A stretch of 64,000 nucleotides of DNA. Origin: Polytrichum commune. Its lineage: Eukaryota; Streptophyta; Polytrichopsida; Polytrichales; Polytrichaceae. Below are positions 23,201 through 34,552 of the stretch, piece by piece; the stretch's first letter is position 1; each line of letters begins with the position of its first letter. The stretch is taken from assembly GCA_950295325.1 (NCBI GenBank), contig OX485804.1:24120001-24184000 (forward strand), read 5' to 3'. Made by a program: the position numbers and the translations under genes. The notes below the pieces were generated by a model that saw nothing but the letters and a program-made list of their open reading frames with translations, was not told where the DNA came from and made no database searches.

Positions 23201-24433
23201 ATGGCCACGAGGGAGGATGATATCATTTTAGTTTTTTTTGCCTTCATGATGGTATTTTTGACATTTCCAATTCGTAGAGCGCGTGTGCGACCAACATTAG
23301 AATTGTTGGATGGAAGTGTAGGGGCTAGGTATTTTCCTTTAGTTGTTGTTTATTCATGGATGCGACGTTTTCCGCAAAGATTGTGGTGGGTAGAACCGAA
23401 ACAAAATATTCACTATGATGTTGTTAAGGGAGATGTGTGGCATACTACCCCGGATATGTTAGATCGGAAATACCGGCAGACTTATAGGATGAGTTTTCTA
23501 GCATTTGAGCAATTGGTTGCCGAACTAACACCATTTTTGCGTCCTACTGCGCAGATGTTTGTCAAGCCTCCTATATCAATTAGGAAGCAAGTGTGTTTAG
23601 TTATGTACCGATTAGCCCATGATTTTTTTTGCAAAGCCATGAATATGTTATATGGTTGTAGGGAATTTACCATTAGAAAATATATCCTAATTGTTTGTAG
23701 AGTATTGTCTTCTAGAAATGGATTATTTGGTGCGTATATTCATGCACCTAGAGGGCATAGACTAATGGTTACTATCCATAAGTTTAGGGATCTTACTGGC
23801 TTGCCCAATGTGGTGGGTGCTATAGATGGCACCCACATTCCTTTGTCTACTAGGCCTCAAAGGGGTTTAACTCCTATGCCTTATGATTTTTTCAATAGAA
23901 TTTTTTTTTATAGTGTGTTATTACAAGCAGTGTGCGATGCAGAGGGATTTTTTTGGAATGTGTATGCAGGGCAGCCCGGTGAAGTGCATGATGTTGCTCA
24001 GTTTGTTTGGTCCAAAATCTATATGCAACTGAGGACACAAGATATTTTATCAGAGCTAATTTTGGAAATTGGTGGATTAGAAATTCGAGCGTATTTGCTT
24101 GGAGATGCCGCCTATCCTAGCCGTCCCTATCTGCTGAAATTTTTTAAGCCCAGTGTCAATGATCCTAGGTTTCAAGATAAAAGAAAGTTTGATGAGTCCT
24201 TGAATTCTGGCAGAATTTGAATATGAGAATAGACAAAGCTGCTACAATCACTTTTGCGTGTTGTGTTCTGCATAATTACTGCCAGACAATTTCGATCAAC
24301 GTGTTGATCATTTTGTTGGAGTACGTAGGGGACCTCTAAGAGTGTCTGGGGATGGTCGGGCTGGTAAAGTAGCGGAAGAACATATGAAGGTAGCTCTGTT
24401 TGAAGCTTGGGTTGCAAGAAACCCATCTTTATG
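23201..24433 (+). pseudogene. PIF/Harbinger DDE transposase, disabled
   Basis: The open part (339 codons, 23,201-24,220) matches the DDE_Tnp_4 type: an N-terminal hydrophobic segment, an Fx(F/E)-rich helical region around residues 85-130, the first catalytic aspartate in VVGAIDGTHIPL, and the second in GQPGEVHDVAQF. A GDAAYPSRPYLL block precedes the C-terminus. The frame stops at TGA 24,218-24,220 directly after the GR where the family has the segment with its third acidic residue (glutamate). Downstream, KAATITFACCVLHNYC and, in a further frame, GVRRGPLRV and ALFEAWVARNP show that the C-terminus survives after a small deletion and a frameshift. The catalytic triad is therefore incomplete, and the element cannot be self-mobile from this copy. 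Start chosen at the ATG at 23,201; no earlier in-frame Met was evident. Confidence 0.85.
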
Positions 24434-26581
24434 ATGTATAGGATTAGTCTATGTTGTATTATTCTATTTTATATTATATAAATGATTGGTATAAACATTA
24501 TGAAATGTGCCTTTAGTAATTTTCTTCACTGAGTGATGAAAATATAATATGTAAATGTTGATGTTTGGAAAATATCATGATTATAATGATATTGTTCTTC
24601 CTCTTTGCTAAGACACCTTTGGGAAATGCAACAAATGTCGTATTGTCGAGGTGTCTTCTTCTCCTTAATATGACAAATGACCTAAATTTTGTATACTATC
24701 AAGGGAACTCAAAAACACAAGAAATATGACCTTCAAAACATATGCAACGAGTTTAAACAATATATATTATATGAAATAATAACTTACACCTCCTAACAAA
24801 TACAAATATTATCGAGAATTCTTGAAATAAGAGTTCAAATCTTTTGAGTATTGTCCACCTAAGTTAGGAATTGTCATCTTATCCAAATTCATTACTAGCT
24901 TTTTAAAACCAATGATTTCATCAACACCAAAATGCAAGGAGTTATCCACCAAGAAATTAGATAATAATAATGCATGACGTTTAACATCACTAAGCAAATT
25001 GCCGTTGCAAAACAAAAAAATTGTAATTGTCTTAAAATTGTAAATTAGGGTAGTCAAAAGAACCACAATGAGGGCCACATTTGCGGTCATTTTTGGTATA
25101 GTTTTCTACTACACTAAGTACGATTTCATACACTTCATACGAACACATACACTAAATAACAATAACCATGTGAAAGTAGGTTACATGAAATGTAAATTCA
25201 AACACTAAATATGAACTATGGTAATATGTGGAAGTTACATGTTTTAATGTAGTTCTATTAGGGACATGAAAATAATGAACTACGATAAAAGAAGAATCCC
25301 AACATTTCTTATAGCAAATGTTCCAACATTAATTACTAACGAATTGAGAATTAGTGTTAAGCAAGATACGGAGGTAGCAACATGAAATGTAAACAAACAT
25401 TAAATATCCTATTTAATGTAGTGCCAACACATGGTACATGTCACATGTACCTTACATCGAACATGCACAAATTAAATTGCCCTTAATTTTTGTAAGAATT
25501 GTTGTGAAAAGATTTGCGAGGCACATCTTCGACACATTAACAAGAAGTGAGGACAAGTGAAGCCCAAGAGAAAACAAAACATAGGTCAAACTTGAATTTT
25601 TCTCAAAATGGCTCTCTTTTGGGATGTATTAAAAAAATCAATACGTTCAATTTTTGGTGCATGGTCATTCTTCTTGGTCCAGATTTGATTTACACATAGT
25701 GAGGGGCCCAAGGCTTTCATTTTATTTTTTAGGAAGTCGGACCATGAAAGTTCGACCATGAACTTACCTTGTCCATTGTACATTGGTTACCCTAATTAGC
25801 ATGAAGTTTCCAATGACAAGTGAAGCTCTGAAGTAGTTTCCAAGTGAAAATGGATGTAATGTAGATGTACATACCATGAATGAAAGGAATTGTAGCATTT
25901 ATTTCCTTTTTAATATGACAAAATGTAAGCTCTACATGTCGTATTATCGAGTGGCGCAGACGTATGAAAGTGGGAGTTTTGAACCAAGAAGTCGCTGCCG
26001 GAAAAATGTATCGTAATATCGAGGGTGTCGTAGAAATGATTGTCGTACTAACGAGGTTAGATTGTATGGGAGCTAACAGATTTTAATAATTACAATGTGT
26101 ATATTGTAACAAATACATAAAATGTTATTGAACGTATGCTTGAGAATGTGACATTGATACTGTGAAGACAATTATATGGAATTATACAATTGTAAGAAAA
26201 AACCTTAATGTAGTAGGTGCATTGAATCAAGTGTATAGGTAATTACAAACACATATTTTTGTAGTGACACATAATGTCATTGTATTAGCATATAATATTC
26301 ATGACGTGGGTGTAATTTGCTAAGAAAGCGAATACACTTGATTATGTATATTGTAGATGTATGTCGTGGATTAACATTCACTGTATAATAGAAGCATGTA
26401 CATTTTTAGTGAAGGTGGTAATTTTTATTAAACATTTACATATTATATGAACTCAAGGAAATAAAATAAGAAATACATATTAACTATGATATGTAAATGT
26501 ATTGCAAAGAGATATTGTTATATTGCATCAAAATATCAAGTACAATGAAATTGGAAACTTCCAATGACAACATTGCCACAT

Positions 26582-27427
26582 CTACTTCTTTAGATTTTGC
26601 AGCACACTTGCAAAAAGACTTGCCATCCTCTCATGTGATGCTTGAGTCAGTTTAAACATCTCCAACTCCAACTGCCTATTCTCTTTCTACATTTCAACAG
26701 CCGCCTCTAACTTCAACTCTTCAATTCTATGGGTAGACTCACAAAACCGATCCAGAGAAGCTGCCATATCATTTGACAATCTTCTCTTCTTCACAGGTTG
26801 TCCCCGGACTCCAGGCAAGTTTGCAGCTCTAGTTCGAGGAGAATCCGGTTCCTCCTCTCGACCCTCTTGTGTTGCCTCTTTATCTTGAGTTGGAACTTGT
26901 TCTTCTACACCCACATGCTCGCCATTGTCCATCCCACTGGGCACACCATCCGCCTTAGCGGTACCAGAGAGTACCCCATCGATGGTGTTAAACCAAATCC
27001 ACCGAGATCATGCATTGTCACCCGTGACATTGTGGAGTTTCTTTTCCTTGTGATAGTGCCGCTTGAGCTTGTCCCATTTGTCCCTAATTTGACTCCAAGT
27101 CCTCCTTGCCTCATTAGGATGCTCCCTCAAAATTTTCTCCCTAATCCTCTCCCAATTTTGTTGTTTAAACACAGTTGTGCCAAAGCTCTCAATCCTCTCC
27201 TTCACTAATTCTATGAGAAATTTGGTGGCACCATGGGTCCACTCCCTAGCCGGAAGAGATGAAGAACCTAAACCCGAAATTTCGTCATTGGTAGGGAGAG
27301 ATGGAGTCCCCAAAATTGGAGGGGATGCAAATACTATTTTCCCCAAATAACCCATGCCTTCTTCCATGATTAAAAAAAGAAAAATAGAGGCCCAACTTGG
27401 GGGTGACGTGGAAGAAAGAGAGCCCAA
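26582..27427 (-). pseudogene. Harbinger MYB/SANT-like protein, two stops
   Basis: A single frame of 281 codons, interrupted by TGA at 27,008-27,010 and TAG at 26,687-26,689. Residues about 60-130 form a trihelix/MYB-like DNA-binding domain: REWTHGATKFLIELV, then the second helix around WERIREKI, and WSQIRDKWDKLKRHY. This matches the partner protein that PIF/Harbinger needs to bring transposase to its ends. The C-terminal part is acidic with a basic patch (VKKRR) and a leucine/glutamate-rich helix after the second stop. The gene is convergent with the transposase gene. A downstream Met (MEEGMGYLG, about residue 21) is the more usual-looking start. No frameshift is present, so decay is recent or mild. 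Confidence 0.8.
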
Positions 27428-27839
27428 ATGTGGGTGTGAATATGAGAGAAGAGAAGTGGGTGTGAATATTAGTGAATAGGAAGTGAATAATGTGAGTGTT
27501 TAGTCTTCAAACTTTTGCTTAAATGTGTTTTGGGGAGGAGTGGAGAGGGGTGCTAATGTTTCTTGTCTTGCTGGGCTCAGAAGGTACTGACAAGTGGGGT
27601 AGGATTTTTGTTGGGGCCTAGTGGCGGAGGGAGGTGAAGCCTGCAACCCCGGGGCTGGGGCGGAGGTCCGCTTCGCCGCCCTCGCCGGCGGAGGGCGGAT
27701 GGGCTCTGTTGCGTCCGGATGAATCTCATCCGTCCCGCCAGGCGGAGCGGCGCACAAACACTCATGTGCGCGGCACCAATGGTTGCCCTCATAGTCATAC
27801 ATGCCCGTTGTCCTCCAAACCCTTAATCTAAATACCTAA

Positions 27840-28350
27840 TGCCCCCTCCCCACTTGACATTAGCTAAGCCTAAAAGTGGGTTCTTAAAAATGAGCGTTCA
27901 CACCATCGACATTATCTAGTGCCAAGCCTAGTTGGCAAATGATGTGGCATGGCTTAAAAGTGGAGGTTTTAAGCTAAAACTACCGACCCTCCCATCGGTA
28001 CCTAGACATGAGGCAAGAATGTAGGACCTCTAAAAGTGTTGCCTCCCGCTCTTGTGATTGGTTGCTTTTAGTCTTAGCTATGAGGGCACGAAGAGCTCCA
28101 TTAACAAAAACCGATGGTAAGTATTATGTTATTTGGGGATGGGACAAAAACTTTCCAACATTCATTGGTTGGTAGATAAAACAATGAACATGTGTAAAAG
28201 CTACTTAACTAAAACCTACTTGGAAATCTCCGGAGCAAGTTCTTGTAGGTGCATTGGGATAGCCGGAGGTGTCCCCTATAACCGAGGGAGCTTTACCTGG
28301 GTTTTAGGGAAGTCTTTGGTTATTTGCTAATGTCAAGTGGGGAGGGGGCA
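27840..28350. mobile_element. Tourist-like MITE (511 bp)
   Basis: Perfect terminal inverted repeats of 25 bases beginning TGCCCCCTCCCCACTTGACA. TAA at 27,837-27,839 and 28,351-28,353 flanks the element, the 3-bp duplication of PIF/Harbinger. It encodes nothing convincing and sits just outside the right-hand GC-rich zone of the Harbinger element. Confidence 0.85.
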
Positions 28351-28353
28351 TAA

Positions 28354-29376
28354 TCCTCCCTTGTGCAACCTATATTGACGCCATGTTTTGGAGGACCAGC
28401 AGGTTGGGAGCCCCCATTCCACTATTTTGTGTGAGGTGCAGCTGATGCTTGCATTGCTGATTGTATGTCAAATTAGAATCTGCTTGTAGGAGGAAATTGT
28501 GGGTTTTTGGAGTACAAGTTCAGGCAACCTCCTCAAACCCTTGTTTGTTGTCCACCTTTCGTGATGTCTAACTCCGAGGGTGACAAACTTGAGCGTGAGA
28601 TTGTGGCTGTGGGCCGTCAGCTTGCATTTGTGAACCAGAAATTGCAGAGCCAGTTGGAAACCATGTGGTGAGGGGAATGATGGACTGCTTGGTTTCCCAT
28701 CTTCATCGGGTCCCCTGGGATGGACCACACGGTTTGGCATGGCGTTGTGGATGCATGTTGTGTTGCAATATAGCTTTGGAAGAAGGGTGTAAATTCAATC
28801 TCGAATTTCCAGCCATTGTTGAACTCCAGACTCCTCTGACCGTGACTTTGTAGAGCATCCGGACATTCGAGTTGCTTAGCAGCCAATCACATTTGGAGGT
28901 TCTTCTCTTCCCTGTGACCTCGTCTCCAAAGACGAGGTTCTGTAGTACTAATTATAAGTTTCAGTCTTCAACATTATCAACGCCCTAAACTTGAGGACAC
29001 TACGTGCAAACTCCACTGAGAATGATAGACCTGTAAAAGATTATGCGCTGGATGAAGTGTGCATATTGTCTGTGTGCATCTACGTACCTGTGATTACTGA
29101 ACTGGCATCTGGTACTGCATCTCGGGTCAAGAGGATGTGTACAAGTCAAGTCTGAGAAGCTTTGTAACTTTGTATATAAAGAAAGTTCCATGGTGTCTGG
29201 AGCATAGAAATATAGACCCTTATTTTGTTGCTTGGTGTTTGGAGCTCACATCCAGGTATCAACACACAACCAAAGTCAATTTTGATCAAAATTGAGAGTC
29301 ACAGAATCATGTTCTATGATAGTTGGTCGTATGTGTAAATGCTTATGCTCTTTGGACTGAAAAATCTTTCCATTGA
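28354..29376. other. Unassigned stretch upstream of listerin-like exons
   Basis: A plus-strand frame starting ATG at 28,565 gives a 35-residue charged, coiled-coil-like peptide (KLEREIVAVGRQLAFVNQKL) and then stops. I cannot identify it. Nothing recognisable as a listerin first exon or a promoter was found. Confidence 0.3.
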
Positions 29377-30747
29377 AATCATGGATCCGGTTTGGCAGTA
29401 TCGTATTTGCAGACGCCTGGGGCAGATTCGGAGGTTATATTGGAAGCTCACTTCTGGAAAGTACCCTCCCAGCAAGAAGAAGGTTCCTTGGGTGCGTATA
29501 TCAAACATCCATCTCGTTTTCATATAGTTGATATTTTGTGATGCTCCTTCATGCAAGTATTCCTAAGGCATTGACAAGGTCTTTGTAGAAACCCCACGTT
29601 GGCAGTGGGTAACTTGATATGGGATGTTTTTCATAATTTGTCCGCATTTTATTGTTCTCAATTTAGTGTCCTATTGTTACGTCTGTAGTAATCTAAGTTG
29701 CATGGTATTAGGAGGATGTTGATGGAGAAGCAACATTATATTTAAAGAGGTTGTCTAAACGAGACTCAACCACAAAGGTAAACTGGATTTTTGCAGCTCC
29801 TGAATGGATTTTACACTGCATGTATCTTCAACATGAAGACATATTGGCTTTGCCTCAGAAAGAACTGGGATAAAATTGTGCATTCTGTTTTGACCTTTGC
29901 AACTAACGGCTCTTGCAGCTTGAAGGGGAATTTTTGAGGAGCATTCAGTTCAGGATCTCGCACCCATATTGATGAAATGGGTATACTTTCACCACCACAA
30001 TCATAAAACTTGTGTTAGTTTTTTTTGCTTAGGTACCTGCTGGGATAGACTCTGATCTTTCTCCCAATAAAGAACTATGTTCTATGTTTTGTGCTATGCA
30101 ATTTTGGTTTTTATCCAACATTGTGTCTTCACATCAGTATATTTGTGTTGGTAATGACTGTAGTAGTTTATCTTCCTCAGAGTCAAATTGGTCTGTTACA
30201 ATGACATGTTTTTGAGTACAAGAGGCTTGTTCAAGAGAATAATCGACAGGTGCGGGGAAGTGCCCATAATGCAAAGGCTAACCTAACTACCAATGTTGGG
30301 TGTGTTTTCCTCTCTGATTTTTCCAACTCCAGATTTGATGGATGCAGTGATTGATTTCTGCCTTGTGCTTTGAGCCGAGCATGTGCCATGTTTACTGCTT
30401 TTTTTGTTGAAATTTGTGTGCCCCTGTTGGGCAATGGTGAAAGCAGTTGAGTGATGGTGACTATAAATCTCAAGCATAATAAATTTGAGGGTTGAGAGCT
30501 TTGGCAATGAGAAGGTTAACATCCATAGGGTGCCTGTTGGGATAGACTAGGTTAACCTGACCTCACCTTATGCGCATCACGTAGTTTAGCATATTATGAA
30601 TCTGTTGGACTGCCTTTCAAATGAATATGATTTTAAATGAATATGTGTCCTCATTTGATTGCTTTCGAATAGCTCATTAAATCAATACAGATAATCTTTT
30701 AGAGGTTTATTGGGCTAAAGGATATCTTCCCTTTTTAATAATTGCAG

Positions 30748-30849
30748 AAGAAGTTTGGCTCCTCACCTCCGATCTTTGATGGGGCTCGGTGGGTTGCTCA
30801 ATTTGATCCATCTCGAGAAGTTGCAGAGGCTGCGCAAAATTCTTTTCAG
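30748..30849 (+). other. Listerin-like exon (intact, 34 codons)
   Basis: Acceptor TTGCAG, donor GTGCTT, open in phase 0. The encoded stretch has ARWVAQFDPSREVAEAAQ, matching the listerin block around WWFSQFD..SEVSQAAK. Confidence 0.65.
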
Positions 30850-31073
30850 GTGCTTGGTCTTTTCATACCGACGGCGTAAATCCTGATGCATGTCCTGGCA
30901 GTTCAAAGAAATTTGCAAAATGCACAGCATATGCGATGAAAAGTCATACCCCTGCCATTATCAACCATGTATTCTTCCTTGCTATTTGTACTGATGCACA
31001 TGCAAATTCAATGGAGATTGATTTTCAAGACTTGATGAAATCTTATAGTAGGACTATTTTTCATGGCATGCAG

Positions 31074-31226
31074 GCAACATTCCAAGAGCAGAAGAAGAGG
31101 GTGGATGCATTGGTTTATTGCTTGAAAGACATTGTCAATTATGTGGATGAGAATCTGAAATTGACACAGCAGATACGCATAGAGTTGGGCACTCCATCAG
31201 AAGAAGTTGCAGAGAAGATGGACAGG
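31074..31226 (+). other. Listerin-like exon (intact, 51 codons)
   Basis: Acceptor ATGCAG, donor GTTAGT, phase 0 at both ends. Encodes ATFQEQKKRVDALVYCL and a DENLKLTQQ block, directly following the 30,748 exon in the listerin order. Confidence 0.7.
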
Positions 31227-32036
31227 GTTAGTGCATTGCACTCTAAAACTTTCCAAGATCCATATCTCATGAATTTTTTATGTTATCCTTATCTCTCTAA
31301 AACCCATGTTTTGTTAGGGAGTTTCACCCCTCGTTTGACAATGTATAGTGTGGTATAACATTCAAGTGGTGTCAGAACCCCAATTGAAGGGGAGCTGTTT
31401 GACTTTAGCGAAGTGATGGTTTATATAAAAATGGATTTTATGGAAAACTTTTGAAGGCACTTAAAATGGTGCTCTTGAAAGTTTGACAAGGAGTTCTTTA
31501 TTATATAGCCATCTTCATTAAATTCCAGAAGTGGGGCAAGTCTCCTTGCCAAGACACGAAGTTTTGAGAGACTTTAAGGATAACACTATTAGGTGGGTGG
31601 AATTTTATTTCACTTTTATGGACATTGCAAGTCGTCTTCTTGGTGTATGGCTTCCCATGAATTGGGTTGTCTAGTTTACTTCTGAAGCATATGTTTTGTG
31701 TGTAGATTTTATCATCTTCTCTGCTTGCTCTGGCTGCACTCCTTGATGTGTTAGTGGGTTCAACATCCTCAATTTGGAAAGAGGGACCTGCAGAAGGAAT
31801 TCCACTGACCAGTTCTGCTGTGAGGGCAGGAGAAGCCGTGAAAGAGGCAGCGACCTCACTCTTCCACAAGCACAAGTCTCTTCAAAGCTCTGTAAAGACT
31901 AGAAGTTCTTAGGTGCGGTCTGTGGGGTATCAAGCTTTCAGGACATATATTTAGCACATCCCACATGTATTTTTCTCTTATTACATTGCCACAGATAGTC
32001 ATGATGTCCAGGTAGCAGCCATTGCACAATTATTAG

Positions 32037-32197
32037 GAGCGCAATTTAGTGAAATTTAGTGAAAAATGGGTAGAGGCAGATATGCTTGGAAAACCAAGAA
32101 CCATTGAAGCCTGGAGATCTCTAGAGCTTGATGCCGTGGGTTTGGCTTTGGCATCCAGCAATAGCCTTTCTCACCCATCATGCCTTCACCTTCTGAG
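32037..32197 (+). other. Possible additional exon, unassigned
   Basis: An open frame between a TTAG acceptor and a GTAGGT donor encodes KWVEADMLGKPRTIEAWRSL and more. It lies where listerin sequence is missing, but I could not align it to listerin. Confidence 0.3.
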
Positions 32198-32510
32198 GTA
32201 GGTCATTCAATGCATCATCCATTTGCCAATATTTGCTGACAGTGGAGTTAATCCTCTCTTCAATTTAGCTGATAAATCTCTCATGTGAATCAATTTCAAC
32301 ATCCCTGTGGTGTACTTGGTGTTGTGTAGGTTATGCTTTTGTGCAGTAACTAGACCCTCAGTTTCTGATTGCAAACATGGTTGTAATAACTATTCTTGCT
32401 TTTCTGGATCACTGATACGGGAATCTACTGGGAGCAAAGTATCCAGAAATGAAATGTCCTGATTACTTACTCCTGATGCTGCTGTTCATATTCTTATACA
32501 ACTTCTGCAG

Positions 32511-32834
32511 CGTTTGCTGGATGTACTGTCTTTGCACGAATCACCATGGTTTCAAACTGCTCAATCCTACATATTGTTGGGTGAGGCGAATGAGGGATCA
32601 AGCAATGTCCCAATTGATGATAGTGAGAGAGCAAGACGTTTTGATCTGGCAAGGGCTACATTAGAAGTGGTGAGAGTTTTATCGGGTTCCTTTGTTTATG
32701 TAGAATATGAACATATTGGATGGCAGCTGCTGTCGGCTATTTCCTGCGTGTATTGGGCTTTGGTGAAACCTGTACCTCAAAAAAATCATGATGAAGATGA
32801 CGATGAATCTGAATCACTTGTGGTGTATGCTGAG
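32511..32834 (+). other. Listerin-like exon (intact, 108 codons)
   Basis: Acceptor CTGCAG, donor GTAGTG, phase 0. Encodes RLLDVLSLHESPWFQTAQ near its start, ATLEVVRVLSGSF in the middle and an acidic end (HDEDDDESES). The ATLEVV..GSF region corresponds to the middle of listerin, several hundred residues past the preceding recognisable exon. Confidence 0.6.
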
Positions 32835-32871
32835 GTAGTGTTTAAATTTGAATGAAGAGTGGCCTATTACA

Positions 32872-32939
32872 GTTCACTGAGGGCCAAACTCGCTTGAGCA
32901 CCTCTTGGCATGACAAGACGAGTTTGACCCTTAATGAAC
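32872..32939 (+). other. 68-nt stem-loop in intron
   Basis: Arms of 21 bases, GTTCACTGAGGGCCAAACTC(G) and its near complement, pair at 18 of 21 positions around a 26-base loop. It lies 37 bases after the end of the 32,511 exon. Confidence 0.5.
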
Positions 32940-33324
32940 CGATATAGAATGTTTCTTGTTCAAACCTCCACGCTACCTCTGAGCATGTATGAAAAACTTA
33001 CTAAACATGGAAGGTGTTATATGGAAAACAACCAACTCCTGATCAAAAGTCCCATTGGGGTAAGGGACAACTCTATTGTTCTCATAATTTATTTGGGTTC
33101 TGAAGGGGCATTTAAATGATTATGTTGTATCGGTTACTCATCAGTTGTAACATGTTGGTTTGTTGATCTGAACAGATTAAAGAAGGTAGAAAGTCGCCAT
33201 TCCTGAAAAAGGTCAAGACCATCATTCATGCGGGTGAGGTGAGCCTTTGAACCTATGCTGAAGCTTTGTATTTGATTTGAGTTTTTGAGGCCAGTGGGTC
33301 AAAGCCAGTTACTTTTGTTGAACA

Positions 33325-33920
33325 GATATCTATATTTGAGCAGTGTGTGGATAGGTGTGGATCTAGAAATGGACACCAAAAAGACATGTGTTTAAAAGGG
33401 ATTGGACTATGTGCTAAGAGTTGGTTGATATTCTAGGTTCAACAGTCAACATAATTGGGGAGGGGGTTATATGATTGTTTGATTAGAAAGAGAAATGCCT
33501 ACTTTGATAATGAATAAGATATTCTTATGAGCTCCAAAATTAGTAGGACATTTGCAATGCCTGTAATTTGAATTTTGCAAATAATCTTGCACTAATTGCA
33601 TGTTTTGTATCCTAGGTGAAGTGGGTGCAGGACTAATTGTGTCCATTTAGGCACCCTTACCTTATACCTACTTCATAATTTATAGAAGAGCCAAGTCATG
33701 TAAATATTCTGAAGCCTGTAAATGAAAATCATCGGATGCTTTTTTTTTGATTATGTTTGCAGGTGAATAGGAACACATTACTTTCTCAAAACAGCTGCAG
33801 CCACGATGTGGAATTGGCAATCATTTCAAACTGAGTCTGATTGCTATGTGTTCTATATTCTACGAGCTTAAAGTGGGTGCAAAGCTAAAATTGTCCATTT
33901 AAGGCATGCTCACCCAAACA
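33325..33920 (+). repeat. R2 dispersed repeat, one full and one partial copy
   Basis: 33,325-33,665 is a near-complete R2 (ATATTTGAGCAGTG, GGACACCAAAAAGACATG, GGATTGGACTATGTG, GTTCAACAGTCAACATAAT, ATGAATAAGATATTC, TTGCACTAATTGCATG). 33,820-33,905 repeats its 3' end (GTGGGTGCAAAGCTAAAATT, GTCCATTTAAGGCATGC). These lie downstream of the last recognisable listerin-like exon. Confidence 0.65.
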
Positions 33921-34552
33921 CCACAGCTGGAATAAGTCCTTGTCAGTTCTTCTATGTGAACATGTTCTGATTTGGAATACAGACACAACAAAATCAGAGT
34001 CCTGCATCAGGAGAGCCACTCAGGTTCAAGAAAGAGGGTGTGTATGCAGTGGCATGCCTGTGAACCTTAATCCCCTGCCTTCTTCCTGTACAAATCAAGA
34101 TACTTTGATTGTTGGATCTATCAGTGGATAAAATTGGCAGTTTTCAATGAATTTGTTAATATGACGAGGATTTTAACCCAATTGCATTATATGGAGTCCT
34201 TTCTGAAATTTTGAGTCTGCCCATGTGATTGGTCTTCAATCTTATCTGGAGTGTTGAGTCCGATCTGATCAGAATCTGGTCATGTGGGCAGGTTGTAAAT
34301 GTATTTGCACTTAATTATAATCGAGGGAACATGCACATACAAGTTCAACTCAATGTCTGAAATTGCTGGAAGGTCGTGGCTACGAGTAAATAAGATATGG
34401 ATAGAGAATCAGTGAGACTTGATTGGATGTTCTCTGAACTGCAGAAGCTGAAGTCTTATTGGGTTTTATACAAAAAGATGGATTTGTCATCTTATATGAG
34501 ACACCTATATTTGAGTGGGATGTGGCATGGTTTGTAGCTAAGAATTCACAAC

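Larger units (their letters stand above)
22830..27815. mobile_element. PIF/Harbinger transposon (two genes, inactive)
   Basis: Defined by a DDE transposase gene on plus (23,201) and a MYB/SANT-like gene on minus (27,427), the gene pair that PIF/Harbinger elements encode. The outer boundaries are uncertain. Both ends have GC-rich zones; a weak inverted match (GGCATGT, GCACATG, CCGCCTGGCG in order) links about 22,832-22,900 to the reverse complement of about 27,735-27,807. No 3-bp TWA duplication could be assigned to these ends. Runs of G (22,926-22,940) and C (23,021-23,034) sit in the left GC-rich zone. The 2.2 kb between the genes (24,440-26,570) is AT-rich and non-coding. Confidence 0.65.
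29377..33238 (+). pseudogene. Listerin-like E3 ligase (LTN1) exons, decayed
   Basis: Exons match the N-terminal to middle region of plant listerin, the cytosolic RING ligase that ubiquitinates nascent chains on stalled 60S ribosomes. Segments: about 29,377-29,491 (GRFGGYIGSSLLEST); 29,712-29,777 (LYLKRLSKRDSTTK); 29,919-29,980 (one-base frameshift, EEHSVQDLAPILMKW); about 30,205-30,299 (FEYKRLVQENNRQVRGSAH, preceded by in-frame TGA); 30,748-30,849 (RWVAQFDPSREVAEAAQ); 31,074-31,226 (KKRVDALVY, DENLKLTQQ); 31,706-31,909 (ILSSSLLALAALLDVLV); 32,511-32,834 (LARATLEVVRVLSGSFVYVE); 33,176-33,238. TAG codons at 31,910 and 31,952 interrupt the fourth HEAT-type region. About 350 residues expected between the 31.7-kb and 32.5-kb exons are absent, and the C-terminal RING is not in the window. 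Most later exon junctions are GT-AG and phase 0. Either a dead paralogue or a badly diverged gene; I favour dead. Confidence 0.7.

Noticed and set aside
26687-26944. A separate 85-codon gene on the minus strand
   Set aside because: It is in the same reading frame as the MYB-like gene at 27,008-27,427 and is the continuation of that gene after a nonsense codon.
27500-27831. Overlapping alanine/proline-rich frames on both strands
   Set aside because: They arise from the GC-rich right-hand zone of the Harbinger element, and all three frames are open simply because stops are rare in such sequence.
31350-31395. Primer-binding-site-like phrase TGGTGTCAGAACCCC
   Set aside because: It resembles the site used by plant LTR elements, but there is no flanking LTR pair, and it lies within an intron-like stretch of the listerin copy.
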